Positions 1 to 9,197 of a stretch of 64,000 nucleotides of DNA are shown piece by piece; positions within the stretch are counted from its first letter, which is position 1, and each line of letters opens with the position of its first letter. The notes below the pieces were generated by a model. That model searched no databases and was not told where the DNA came from. It saw only the letters and a program-made list of their open reading frames with translations. This DNA is from Cladorhizidae sp. MBARI D1340-BT2 (lineage: Eukaryota > Porifera > Demospongiae > Poecilosclerida > Cladorhizidae): assembly GCA_028752905.1 (NCBI GenBank), contig JAQNBH010000014.1, forward strand, positions 18,955,250 to 19,019,249, read 5' to 3'. The position numbers were made by a program, and so were the translations under genes.

Positions 1-3000
1 AGACGCCTGAGTGAGGCTGTGTGCGGGTCTGAGAGAGGGGGAGAGGGTCAGAGAGGAGGTGACGAGGCAGCCAGTGGCCAGGTCACAGGAAATGACACGT
101 CTCTTTTGGAACATGATGTTGCTGATTTGGTGGAGATTCTTGCCGTGATTAGCGATAAGTGGGAGGAGCTTGGCCTGGCACTGGGTCTGTCTCATGCAGT
201 TCAAGAAGAGTGTAGGAAAGCCACCAGTAATATACTGAGGCTGAGAGATATCCTCTTGAAGTGGGTAAGGGGAGTGTCCAAAATGGCTGCACCTGCTACT
301 CTGAAATATCTTAAGCAGAAACTGGCCACTAGATCAGTTGGAGCAACTAATGTGGCACTAAGCTTGGAGAAGAAATTTAGAGAGCTTCAGAAACCATCTG
401 TGCCAATAACAGAGACAAGGACGGCAAGTTTAGTCTCTGGCTGGAAGATAGTCAACCAATCATGCAGCACTGAAGTAGCTGATGGCAGGTCAACTCTCAT
501 AGAGGTCCAAATCAGTGACAGTGAGGGAGCAAGTTACCTGTGGAAGAAGGAGAGTCATGCCTTAACTGACGGCCTAAGTTACTCTGGTTCACAAACACCC
601 ATACTCCTCATCCACCAAGCCACGCAAGCATTTCAAGGGAAGTATACCTGCCACATAGCCAAAGGCAATGAGGAAGACATTATTAGTGAAGCAGTTACCT
701 TGACTGTGATCTTCCCTCCAGAAAAGAAGCATCTCATCACATCATACACAAAGGATGCAGATGTCCCTAAAGACTCGTGGCCCCCCAAAGTGAATAGCAC
801 TTTCATCAACCTCGTGCTCATCAAAAAGAAGAAGGAGATTACTCATGCTTACCAATACTCAGTGAGGGGAGATGCAGATGACATCTTGGAGACGAAGGAG
901 AAGGTTGAGTATGACACAGTGTTTGGTGAGTACAAGAGTGGATCATTGGTGCTGGTAGAAGGTCGGCCTGGTAGTGGGAAGACTACATTAGTGCATAAGG
1001 TCAGTCGAGACTGGGCCACAGGTGGGGAGGTACTGACGAGTGCAAAGCTGGTCCTCCATATTCCACTGCGACAGTTAGCCAACAGAAAGACTCAACACTT
1101 GTCAGATCTTCTTGATCTTCTCTATCTTAACACAAAAGTGCGTGAAAAGGTGGTCAGTGACATTGAGGAATCTAACGGTGAGGGCACATGCTTTATACTT
1201 GATGGCTTGGACGAGTTCCATCCTCAGGACGAAACCAAGTCCATAATCCACCAGTTATTGTATCAGAAGTACCTTCCTGCAGCCATGATCATAGTGACCT
1301 CACGCCCAGTTGCCACTGACAAACTAAGGTGCAAACAACACGTGACCAGACGCATCGAAGTGCTTGGGTTTAGTCATCAGCAAATCCTTGACTACATCGA
1401 CACGTATCCCTTCTCTTCCGACACGTCCAGTCTCTCACCAGCTCAACTGAAGGCATATCTAAATTCCCATCCCAACCTATTGCGCATGTGCTACTTGCCA
1501 ATAAATGTTGCAATGATATGCTTCCTATATGAATGGGAGAGAGGCAACATTCCACAAACTGAGACGAAAATCTACGAGCACTTCACCCAATATATTGTCT
1601 TGCGTAACCTAAGACGTACTAATGAAAATGCACAACTTGATTCACTAGATAATTTACGCGGAAATGACAGAGGATATTTCAACAAGATCTGTGAACTGGC
1701 CCTCGACATGACTGTTCACTCCAGACAATCAGTTTGCCAGAGAGACACCCCAGTACAACTTCCCCTAGGTACTGGCTGCAATGATGCGCCTACCCTAGGC
1801 TTGGTTACTGTTGACAGGACTGCTTATCTACAACGACTTGATAATACATATACATTTCTCCACCTCACCTTCCAAGAGTTTCTAGCAGCTCTCTACTTAT
1901 CTCAACTTAAAAAGAGAGAACAAAAGAAGATGATTAAGTTGTACGGAGGGGAGAAGCACATGCAGGTGGTGTGGAAATTTTACTTTGGAATAGTCAAGTT
2001 TGAAAACAGAGTTGCTCAAATACAACACATCATTCAATCTGCCCGCATGGAGCCAGCACAAGCTAACTTGTATGCAGCACAGTGTGCATTTGAGTCGCAA
2101 CAACAAGTTGTCTGTGATAGAATTGTAAAGGAAAGTCTTAGCTATAGTGGCTGCACTATCACACTGGCTGACGTGACTGCTGTGTGCTATGTCATCTCAA
2201 CTACTTCTCACCTTGTTACAGATCTAGATATGTCTGGGTGTCACTTACATGATGAGCACATTAGAGCACTACTGGAAAAAATTTGCCACAACAAACTAAA
2301 TTTTATAAAAGCATTTTGTTTCCATGGCAACGAGATTAGTGATGATGGTACAGCTGCTCTAGCTGCTGCACTAAAGTCATGCCATAAGCTACACACACTA
2401 GACCTAGCTAATAATAATATTAGTGATGTTGCTACAGCTGCTCTAGCTGCTGCACTAAAGTCATGCCATGAGCTACACACACTAGACCTAGCTAATAATA
2501 ATATTAGTGATGTTGCTACAGCTGCTCTAGCTGCTGCACTAAAGTCATGCCATAAGCTACACAAACTATACCTAGCTTATAATAATATTAGTGATGTTGA
2601 TACAGCTGTTCTAGCTGCTGCACTAAAGTCATGCCATAAGCTACACACACTATACCTAGCTTATAATAATATTAGTGATGTTGGTACAGCTGCTCTAGCT
2701 GCTGCACTAAAGTCATGCCATAAAATACACACACTATACCTAGCATATAATAATATTAGTGATGTAGGTTTAGCTGCTCTAGCTGCTACACTAAAGTCAT
2801 GCCATGAGCTACACACACTAGACCTAGCTAAGAATAATATTAGTGATGTTGATACAGCTGCTCTAGCTGCTGCACTAAAGTCATGCCATAAGCTACACAC
2901 ACTAGGCCTAGGTAATAATAATATTAGTGATAGTGGTACAGCTGCTCTAGCTGCTGCACTAAAGTCATGCCATAAGCTACACACACTAGGCCTAGGTAAT

Positions 3001-3237
3001 AATAATATTAGTGATATTGGTACAGCTGCTCTAGCTGCTGCACTAAAGTCATGCCATAAGCTAGACACACTACACCTAGCTAATAATAATATTAGTCATG
3101 TTGGTACAGTAGCTCTAGCTGCTGCACTAAAGTCATGCCATAAGCTACACACACTAGACCTATATAATAATAATATTAGTGCTGAAGCTGGTGCTGCTCT
3201 AAGAGCTCAACTGAAGGGTACTTATATATATCTATAA
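1..3237 (+). CDS. NLR-type receptor: death, Ig-like, NACHT and LRR domains (5' partial)
   Basis: The frame is open from base 1 to the TAA at 3235-3237. The first in-frame start-like codon is a GTG at 19, which an animal gene would not use, so the true start or previous exon lies upstream. Residues below count from base 19. Residues about 28-115 resemble a death domain (EHDVADLVEIL, KWEELGLALGLS). Residues about 140-232 look Ig-like, with W175 and YTC at 209-211, but the first Ig cysteine is uncertain (C149 is the nearest). The NACHT ATPase has Walker A GRPGSGKTT (961-987), Walker B CFILDGLDEF (1189-1218) and sensor IIVTSRP (1288-1308). FLHLTFQEFLAALYL (from 1855) is typical of the region after NACHT in NLRs. 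About eleven 28-residue ribonuclease-inhibitor-type LRRs follow. By family knowledge, such proteins are cytosolic innate sensors that oligomerise through NACHT and signal by death-fold contacts; the ligand is unknown. No signal peptide or membrane segment is visible. The whole domain set lies in one intronless stretch. Confidence 0.85.
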   Translation, partial: RRLSEAVCGSERGGEGQRGGDEAASGQVTGNDTSLLEHDVADLVEILAVISDKWEELGLALGLSHAVQEECRKATSNILRLRDILLKWVRGVSKMAAPATLKYLKQKLATRSVGATNVALSLEKKFRELQKPSVPITETRTASLVSGWKIVNQSCSTEVADGRSTLIEVQISDSEGASYLWKKESHALTDGLSYSGSQTPILLIHQATQAFQGKYTCHIAKGNEEDIISEAVTLTVIFPPEKKHLITSYTKDADVPKDSWPPKVNSTFINLVLIKKKKEITHAYQYSVRGDADDILETKEKVEYDTVFGEYKSGSLVLVEGRPGSGKTTLVHKVSRDWATGGEVLTSAKLVLHIPLRQLANRKTQHLSDLLDLLYLNTKVREKVVSDIEESNGEGTCFILDGLDEFHPQDETKSIIHQLLYQKYLPAAMIIVTSRPVATDKLRCKQHVTRRIEVLGFSHQQILDYIDTYPFSSDTSSLSPAQLKAYLNSHPNLLRMCYLPINVAMICFLYEWERGNIPQTETKIYEHFTQYIVLRNLRRTNENAQLDSLDNLRGNDRGYFNKICELALDMTVHSRQSVCQRDTPVQLPLGTGCNDAPTLGLVTVDRTAYLQRLDNTYTFLHLTFQEFLAALYLSQLKKREQKKMIKLYGGEKHMQVVWKFYFGIVKFENRVAQIQHIIQSARMEPAQANLYAAQCAFESQQQVVCDRIVKESLSYSGCTITLADVTAVCYVISTTSHLVTDLDMSGCHLHDEHIRALLEKICHNKLNFIKAFCFHGNEISDDGTAALAAALKSCHKLHTLDLANNNISDVATAALAAALKSCHELHTLDLANNNISDVATAALAAALKSCHKLHKLYLAYNNISDVDTAVLAAALKSCHKLHTLYLAYNNISDVGTAALAAALKSCHKIHTLYLAYNNISDVGLAALAATLKSCHELHTLDLAKNNISDVDTAALAAALKSCHKLHTLGLGNNNISDSGTAALAAALKSCHKLHTLGLGNNNISDIGTAALAAALKSCHKLDTLHLANNNISHVGTVALAAALKSCHKLHTLDLYNNNISAEAGAALRAQLKGTYIYL
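2341..3195 (+). repeat. 84-bp tandem repeats encoding the LRRs
   Basis: About ten head-to-tail units of 84 bp (28 codons) encode repeats of the type LKSCHKLHTLDLANNNISD. The units are almost identical at DNA level, including third codon positions. Differences cluster at a few codons, such as those after HTL (D, Y, G or H) and after ISDV (A, D or G), which fall on or near the variable LRR surface. One more degenerate LRR precedes the array at about 2281-2340. The near identity suggests recent unit duplication or gene conversion, so LRR number may vary between alleles. Confidence 0.9.
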
Positions 3238-3740
3238 CTGATGCATCTCCACCTGAGGAGTATTTCTCATCTGTAAACTGAATCTCACTCCTAACACTTA
3301 TAACTATGTGCTGCATATTCCACCATCACTAACCTCTCTTCCCCTTGTCTTCATCACAATGCTACTCATGTTGTCATGTGCACATCACATTTTTTTTAAT
3401 GATACCATTTTTTCCCAACAGCAAATGCTAATAATGTTCATCTAAAAGAAAGTGTATTAAAGAGAGGCTGTCGTGCTAAATAATATAATTATATTTTAAT
3501 TAAGAAGAGATGATTGTGGTGTCCAGCTCATGAGAAGCTAAATTTCAGACCATCTTTCCCTTAGAAATGTTCATCTTTCTGAACTGCCAAGAACTCGTGA
3601 GTCAAATGACCACACCTTTTTCTAAGCTGTAAAAATTAAACCTTTCAGTTTCAATTCAAAGAGAAAAGCCACAGGAGAGATCATTAAATTAGCTTTTCAT
3701 GAACTGGACAACCAATATACCCTACACCTGTTTAGAATAA
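3238..3740. other. 3' flank of the NLR gene
   Basis: No coding signal is seen. The first possible polyadenylation hexamer on the plus strand is ATTAAA at 3456-3461, about 220 bases after the stop codon. It could end the NLR transcript, but AT-rich sequence produces such hexamers by chance. Confidence 0.35.
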
Positions 3741-4050
3741 CATTTAATTATAAAATAATAATGTGTTTTTTACATAAAATATAATATTTTAAAATATATA
3801 ATAATTAAATAATAATATAACAAAAATAAAGCAATAATAATAAAATAATATTTTAATTAATATAAATAATAAATAATAAATAATTAATAATTAATATAAA
3901 AACATAATTAATATAAAAATAATATAAAAACATAATATTAATGGTAATAAAAATAATAATGGTAATAAAAGATAAAAGATATTTTTAATAAATAATATAA
4001 TAAAATATATTTTTAATAAATAATATAATAAAATATAATTTTTAATGATA
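3740..4050. repeat. AT-rich low-complexity tract
   Basis: The stretch is almost purely A and T, built of AATAAT, TTAATATAA and similar words. About two and a half copies of a roughly 29-bp unit (core TTTTTAATAAATAATATAAT) lie at about 3980-4045. Open frames here are compositional and not genes. Confidence 0.8.
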
Positions 4051-4054
4051 ATAG

Positions 4055-4612
4055 ATAAAGAGAGAAATGTCACAATTTGAGTTCACTGTGAAACTGACAT
4101 TTTTAATGTCTGCATTTTAAATTTCAGGAAGCACTAGGAAGATGTGGAAATTTGATGCTGCTCAGTCTGAACAAAGTGTGAGAACATGAAGTTCACTAGC
4201 ACCCAAAAGTTGAAAATTGTCAATTTTGGTATATAGGACGGCAAGGCCTATATACACAACAAGACATGCCCGTGATGACAATGTGTGGTGTTTGCAGTAT
4301 GAGCCCGCTCCATGGCAACACGGGCAACTATTGGATCTCACAACCCAATATGTGACCGTGTTGACATGGAGCTTGCTCCCACTGCACCCGCTACACATTG
4401 TACTTGTGAGCATATCGGTGCTGTATAGCAGATGTCCATGAACCACCAGTTGACAATTTTCAACTTCTGGTCCGTAGTGAACTTCAAGGTTATCACGGTT
4501 CAAACTGTACAGCAACAAATGACCACATTTTCCAAGCACTTCTGAGAGAAGGCCGAAATGTTAAAAAATTTCAGTTTGACAGCAAACTCAAATTGTCTGA
4601 AATTCCCTGTAA
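4055..4612. repeat. Long imperfect palindrome (foldback element or hairpin)
   Basis: The left half pairs with the reverse complement of the right half over almost the whole interval, with its apex near 4336. The strongest segment is a perfect 17-bp match, 4207-4223 against 4450-4466. The arms continue outward with mismatches and small gaps through TGAAGTTCACTA and GTTGAACTTC-like segments to CAATTTGAG (4073-4081) against CTCAAATTG (4587-4595). They continue inward through ACAATGTGT and CTCCATG segments to TATTGG/CCCAATA at the apex. The opposed open frames in this region come from the symmetry. It could be a foldback or MITE-like transposon, or an inverted duplication. No clear target-site duplication was found, so its borders are approximate. 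Confidence 0.7.
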
Positions 4613-5005
4613 TGAAATAAAGTTCAACAATAATTACAATTCCGAGGCCATTAATAATGTCACCTAACCACTCAAGTGTGCTAATAATGGACAGCCAACA
4701 GCAAGTGGACACCAAACAGCAAGTTTACCAACAATAAACACTAGTACACATCAAGTACTAGCTAGCTTACTAAATAGCGCACACTCTGGGACTCACCGTT
4801 CAGCCATTGCCGCATTGTAGAGTCTTCATATTCTCTTTTACGCAACTGGTTCACGTTTCTGGAGCAATAATTAGCTAGTGACAGCGTCAGACTAGCTAGG
4901 TTGAAAAAACAAAACAAAAATGGCTCAAAATAAAAGAAACGCTGACACACTAAAAGAGCAACGCCAATATATACCAAAAGCGAACTAGACTGCTGGGTTG
5001 CCTAG
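4613..5005. other. Gene-free stretch, no confident feature
   Basis: No protein or repeat could be assigned. A 62-nt open minus-strand segment (4797-4858) is bounded by AG and a good donor, GTGAGT (complement of 4791-4796), but nothing supports it as an exon. Confidence 0.3.
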
Positions 5006-5359
5006 GCACGACTTGTTTACGCATGTGCAGTTGAAAAATTGCGCGAAGCCGCTGTCACCCAAGGCCATGCCCTCACCGTGGGGATTGAAAGGAAAAAGGC
5101 GGCCCACTCTGAGGCATGTCATGCTGTGGGTGTCAATTTCATCCCCATGGTTGTTGAGACACTGGGTGGGTTGAGTGAGGACGCCATCCGTACCATCCGG
5201 GATATAGGACGCCTCCAGGGACATCCGTTGGGAATCCCACCAAATGAAGCTACCCGCCATCTGTTCCAGAGGTTAGCGATCAACTTATGGAAGGGTAATG
5301 CATCCCTCTGGATCCGCCGCCTCCCCATTCGATCTCCTGAGGTGGATGGTTTAATTTAG
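5006..5359 (+). pseudogene. Retroelement polyprotein C-terminal fragment
   Basis: A frame opens just after a TAG at 5003-5005 and ends with a TAG at 5357-5359. It contains HSEACHAVGVNFIPMVVETLGG, IRDIGRLQGHPLG and HLFQRLAINLWKGNASLW. I recognise this pattern as the conserved C-terminal tail of reverse-transcriptase polyproteins common in sponge, cnidarian and mollusc genomes, here without any reverse-transcriptase catalytic part. It has no in-frame ATG near its start. The sequence is richer in G+C and CpG than its surroundings, which fits a recently inserted 5'-truncated copy. The family was recalled from memory and the exact clade is not assigned. Confidence 0.5.
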
Positions 5360-5769
5360 ATTTTAGTAATACAATATGTAATGTTTATTGTGTCCGTTAA
5401 AAAACCCCAAAAAACATAAAAGCGGGTAACTGGCGCGTAGTACATCTTAGCACTAAGCACTATCCCCTTTCACAGGAACTGCACATCTCTACAGCAGTGT
5501 CTGATTCTGTACAATACATAAGCCAACCTCTGAGAGGATTAAAAAAAATTTAAATTAATTGTGTTTTGGGACCCGCTTTAAAGTGAATCGGTAAGGGTCG
5601 TCATAGAAAATGGAATAGGGAGACTAACTTTAGACAATGAACCCTTACAGCCCCTGTTTACGCTTCTAGAGGAAAACACACCCTGACTTATAGGAGAAAG
5701 CATACCATGTAGCCAGAACCAGGAAAGGGAGGATGTACAAATCAATTTCGTGGTAAATAAACTTTTTTT
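5360..5769. other. Gene-free stretch
   Basis: This is AT-moderate sequence after the retroelement fragment and may include its 3' untranslated tail. A 9-bp inverted pair, AAAGCGGGT near 5419 and ACCCGCTTT near 5572, is too short to define an element. Nothing else is recognised. Confidence 0.4.
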
Positions 5770-5900
5770 ACAGGAGTCAAGTCTCAGAACCTCCCCATGT
5801 CTCCATATTATGGTTGCCATGGCAATCAGGAGACAAGTCTCAGAACCTCTCCATGTCTCCACATTCAGGTTGCCATGGCAGTCAGAAGACAAGCCTCAGA
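5770..5900. repeat. 56-bp tandem repeat, about 2.3 copies
   Basis: CAAGTCTCAG or CAAGCCTCAG recurs at 5778, 5834 and 5890, a period of 56 bp. Between them run shared words CCATGTCTCCA and GGTTGCCATGGCA. The third copy breaks off soon after its start. The short open frames across this stretch are not convincing genes. Confidence 0.8.
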
Positions 5901-6046
5901 TTTTCACCTTTATTTTATTATTATCTGTTGGAAGATGTCTCGTGCCAAAAAACCCTCTGTTTCTTCATTATGAGAGGAAGACGTCTCGAGATATAAAACT
6001 CTAAAATGTGGTTTTGATCAATGGTTTATCATTATGGAGGAATATG

Positions 6047-6441
6047 TGTAAGGCCCAGCCCTAACAGGGATACTAACCCTGGACATATAACTACATGTAG
6101 TGTGAACCATAGACGAATGGATTGGTTAATGTGATCTCATAATTATTATCTCATGATTATTTCTGTCTGTTATGTTTGTGTGTGCTTGTGTTGATGTCAT
6201 GTCATCACCCGAATTCTCATCACCCCATTGGTTCCTTGTAAGTGTACATTCCTAAACTGGCAGGCTGTAACCTATTTAAAGGGGCAGCTTTGCTGGCGCG
6301 GGCAGATTTCCTACTTTCTTCTAAATTACAACTTGGAATTAAAACTCTTAAACATCTAGAACTAAACCTCTAGTCTTAGAAGGGAGAGGGAATCTCTGGT
6401 GGCAGCATACTCTTGGGTTCCCCACTACTAAGGGCCCAACA
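6047..6441 (+). mobile_element. Solo LTR of an LTR retrotransposon (395 bp)
   Basis: The element starts TGTAAGGCCC and ends GGGCCCAACA, an imperfect inverted terminal pair with the canonical TG...CA ends. It is flanked by a perfect 5-bp target duplication, ATATG, at 6042-6046 and 6442-6446. A TATA-like TATTTAAA lies at 6273-6280 in a position suited to an LTR promoter. No internal coding region sits between paired LTRs, so this is best read as a solo LTR left by recombination between the two LTRs of a full element. Orientation is inferred from the TATA-like box. Confidence 0.75.
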
Positions 6442-6534
6442 ATATGCCTCAATCTCCGAAAACCTAAAAATATATTGTGACAACTATTTCATCATTGTGG
6501 TGGAAGATGCACTGCTCAAGCTCTAAACCCTTTT

Positions 6535-7255
6535 ATGTCTTGGGGATATATAGAATATAATTAGGCTTAGAAATATATAGACTTCTATTGCCTTGGGGAT
6601 AATTTTACTAAATATAGTTTAGACTAGAAATATATACTGTACTGTGGCAAAGTGGCTGACTTCACTAAATAAAGTTAGGAATAGAAACGTATACCGTACT
6701 ATAGCCAACTTATATTGCCTAGGGGATGGATAAAGTTAGGCCTAGCAATATATCATGTGTATAGCTGATTTCTGTTGTCTTCGGATCGCTAAATAAAGTT
6801 AGGACTACCATGTAGAGAGGATGGATTTAGGTGGATTTTACTAAATAGAGAAATATATCTGTAGTCGACTTCTTTTGCTTTGTGGTTGACTTTACTAAAT
6901 AATGTTCGAACTTGGAATAATTATACTAGTACCTACCTAACCCAGGATTGAACTCAACTAAATTTAGTTAGGACTAGAAATATATACTGTGTAACTGACC
7001 TCTATTCCCTGAGGAATTAATTAATTTTTATAAGGCCTAGAATATATACTGCTTTTTCTGTTGCCTTGGGATTGACCACTAAATATAGTTAGGACTAAGA
7101 ATCTATACTCTGTAGCTGCCTTTGTGGTGGATTTTACTAAATATATTTAGGCCTATATAGAAAATATTCATGGAGCAGTGTTCTATTGCCTTGGCGAGGA
7201 TTTTACAAAATACAGTTAGGCCTAGAAATAATAATATAGCTATGCTGAAAAATTG
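6535..7255. repeat. Degenerate repeats of about 60-85 bp, roughly nine units
   Basis: Units contain the words ACTAAATATAGTTAGG, CCTAGAAATATATAC and TTCTATTGCCTTGGGGAT in that order, with many substitutions and indels. Examples are near 6600, 6680, 6740, 6800, 6960, 7030, 7080, 7140 and 7210. It looks like an old, decayed minisatellite. No coding signal was found. Confidence 0.65.
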
Positions 7256-7865
7256 TCACAGCTATAATTATAAATAAATATATATAAGATTATGTTGAAA
7301 GAATGTTACAGCTATAATTATAATTGAAGATGTAAAAGATTGTTCTGAACTATAATTTTTTTAAATCATAAACACCTTATTATCATTAACACCTAATTAA
7401 CACATGTTATATAGTTATCATTACAAAAATACCAAAATAATAATAAATACATAAATAAATAACTAAAAAGGTAACACGTTCAACTCCTGACCGACCCCAA
7501 AATAGACAAGGCATTCCCCCGCTTGACTGTTACTGAGAGGCGCTGAAGGAGGTAATCACTGGCATTCACCTCCCCAAGTTCTTTGCCTTGATTTAAAAGA
7601 TTATCCTGAAGTAAAGATAGACCTATAATTATAAATGAAGATGTAAAAGAAGGATGGCTACAACTATAATTACATATAAAAGATTGTCCTGAAAGGAATT
7701 TAGAGTATAAATGCAGATAATTTTAAATAAAGATATAATAAAAGAATGTGTCTAATGTAAGCTACAGCTATAATATTTTCCAAAAGGAATGATACATAAT
7801 TATAAATGAAAATTGTCCTGAAGGAAAGTTAGAGCTATAATTATAAATGAAAAGATTTATATGAT
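7250..7865. repeat. Second degenerate repeat family around an unrelated insert
   Basis: The words CTATAATTATAAATGAA, GATGTAAAAGA and TTGTCCTGAA recur in order near 7260, 7310, 7630, 7665, 7800 and 7840. A non-repeated, AT-rich stretch (about 7345-7600) separates the first two units from the rest. The family differs from the one just upstream. No gene is seen. Confidence 0.55.
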
Positions 7866-7881
7866 TTGTTATTATTAACAT

Positions 7882-8068
7882 TGTTGTGGAAATATCATTT
7901 GCTATGATGTCACTTTTATTTAGTGTACATTATAAAATACCATGTTTTCATTGACAAGTAGTTCAATGCTTGTGGTAATGTATTGTAAGTTCAATAACAA
8001 GTTGACTTTACATTGCGTGCAGTACTAGTACTAACATAGACTAGTACAGTACTAGCTAAGACGGTACA
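7882..8068 (+). mobile_element. Probable 5' LTR of a decayed retrotransposon
   Basis: The segment begins TGTTGTGGAAATATC and ends GGTACA, giving TGT...ACA termini. Two bases downstream comes TGGCGACAGA (8071-8080), the usual position and style of a primer-binding site. A gag-like frame begins soon after at 8125. No second copy of the LTR is visible in the window, so the element is truncated and the borders rest on the terminal dinucleotides and the primer-site-like sequence. Confidence 0.45.
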
Positions 8069-8124
8069 TCTGGCGACAGAGATACATCTGGCAAAGAGGA
8101 CTAACCCTCCAGTGAGAAGGGAGA

Positions 8125-8660
8125 ATGGCTTCCATCCACAGATGCATCTCAGACTTCTGCCACGTAAAGGAGAACTGGACCTCGTACATCGATAGGTTGC
8201 ATCATTATTTGGATGTCATAACTGAACAGAAGAAGTGAGCCATCCTCCTTTTGGCATGTGGAGAGGCAACTTTCAAGCATGTTAGGACACTAGAGGACAG
8301 TGCTGAATTACCAGCTACACTCACATGGTACAGGTCAGTAAAGGACCACTACAATCCTTTTCCATCCTGCATGGTGCAATGTTTCAAATTTAATAGTCCT
8401 ATGAAGGCAACAGGAGAGTATGTGTCGAAATATTTAGCAGCATTGCGAGCTTTAGTGGAGCACTGTCAGCTCAAGACACTCTGAAGGAAATGCTAGTGAT
8501 CGTTTGGTTTGCTGAGTCAATCAAGATGGAATATAGCAGTAAGTGGTAAGGACTTACCTTTGAAAAGGCACTCGAGTTAGCTTTGGCTATTGAGTGAGCA
8601 GAAAAGGACATTCAAGCAATCAGGACAACCTGTGTGAGGCCACCTTCAGCCATGGAGGTG
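8125..8660 (+). pseudogene. gag: Ty3/gypsy-like gag relic
   Basis: From the ATG at 8125 the translation carries the usual gypsy Gag layout: ENWTSYIDRLHHYL, then AILLLACGEATFKHVR, then a VQCFKFNSPMK block, EYVSKYLAALRALVEHC, and after a frameshift LTFEKALELALAIE and AEKDIQ. Gag would assemble the particle of an LTR retrotransposon. It is broken by a TGA at 8236-8238, a frame change around 8470-8484 and further stops in the shifted frame, so it cannot encode a working protein. The frame 8251-8484 is one surviving piece of it. No zinc knuckle, protease or reverse transcriptase follows. The superfamily call is from motif memory. Confidence 0.6.
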
Positions 8661-8699
8661 CATGAGCTCCATATTCCATGGAGGGGCATGACAGGAAAG

Positions 8700-9059
8700 A
8701 CAAACCTACGCACTCCTCAAAACAAACACATATATATATTTAATATAGCAGAAACAAAATTTATTGCTTTGATTATTTAGTTATAATAATGTCATGTCAA
8801 GGCTGCTATTCCTTATTAGCAGGCCTGCAGGGCATGAGTCCTCTCTTCTTCTCTCCCATTATCTGCAGTAATAGAGGACTAGAGATTCAGAATAAGCTAA
8901 TGTTCATCATGCAAGAGATTATTTAATGCGACAGAAATAAAGATTTCCTGCGTCGACAAGGGCCCGAAGTTCTGCCTCTCCATCAGCTATGAATGGACTT
9001 GGCAAAGGCTACTTAATTATATATTAGAACAACAACAAAAACCACAACACGTTTACATT
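8700..9059. other. Gene-free stretch
   Basis: This is AT-rich sequence with a short (AT)n run near 8730. No open frame, repeat or element end was recognised. Confidence 0.4.
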
Positions 9060-9197
9060 CCAAGTCTCTCCTCCTTATCGCGCGCCTCCTTCGCGCGTGC
9101 AAATAGTCTGGCGCTATAGGTCACGTCATCGTCCACGTCGGGATCGCACCAATTTACGAATCCACTGACCGCCCTAGTTTTGACTCCTTTCAAAGTG
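9060..9197 (+). promoter_or_regulatory. CpG-rich, promoter-like patch
   Basis: CpG dinucleotides are dense here (TCGCGCGCC, TTCGCGCGTG, CACGTCATCGTCCACGTCG), in contrast to the CpG-poor sequence on both sides. TCACGTCAT resembles an ATF/CREB half-type site. An ATG with a following consensus splice donor lies just downstream at 9198. The pattern fits a transcription start region, but no transcript evidence is available. Confidence 0.3.

Noticed and set aside
19..21. GTG as the start codon of the NLR
   Set aside because: The frame is already open from base 1 and animal genes start with ATG. The gene is 5'-incomplete in this window.
2241..3068. Minus-strand open frames opposite the LRR region
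   Set aside because: They mirror the 84-bp LRR coding repeat, whose period is a multiple of three. The plus-strand frame has clear domains.
4162..4539. 125-codon minus-strand frame and the opposed 74-codon plus-strand frame
   Set aside because: Both lie within the palindrome and follow from its symmetry. No domain is seen.
4797..4858. Minus-strand exon bounded by AG and GTGAGT
   Set aside because: It is only 62 nt, with no polypyrimidine tract at the acceptor and no partner exons. Splice-like signals this short occur by chance.
4920..4988. 22-codon plus-strand frame with a good ATG context (MAQNKRNADTLKEQRQ)
   Set aside because: Too short and isolated to call. No upstream promoter or conserved motif was recognised.
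5417..5577. Inverted AAAGCGGGT pair as a small MITE
   Set aside because: Only 9 bp match and no target duplication flanks them.
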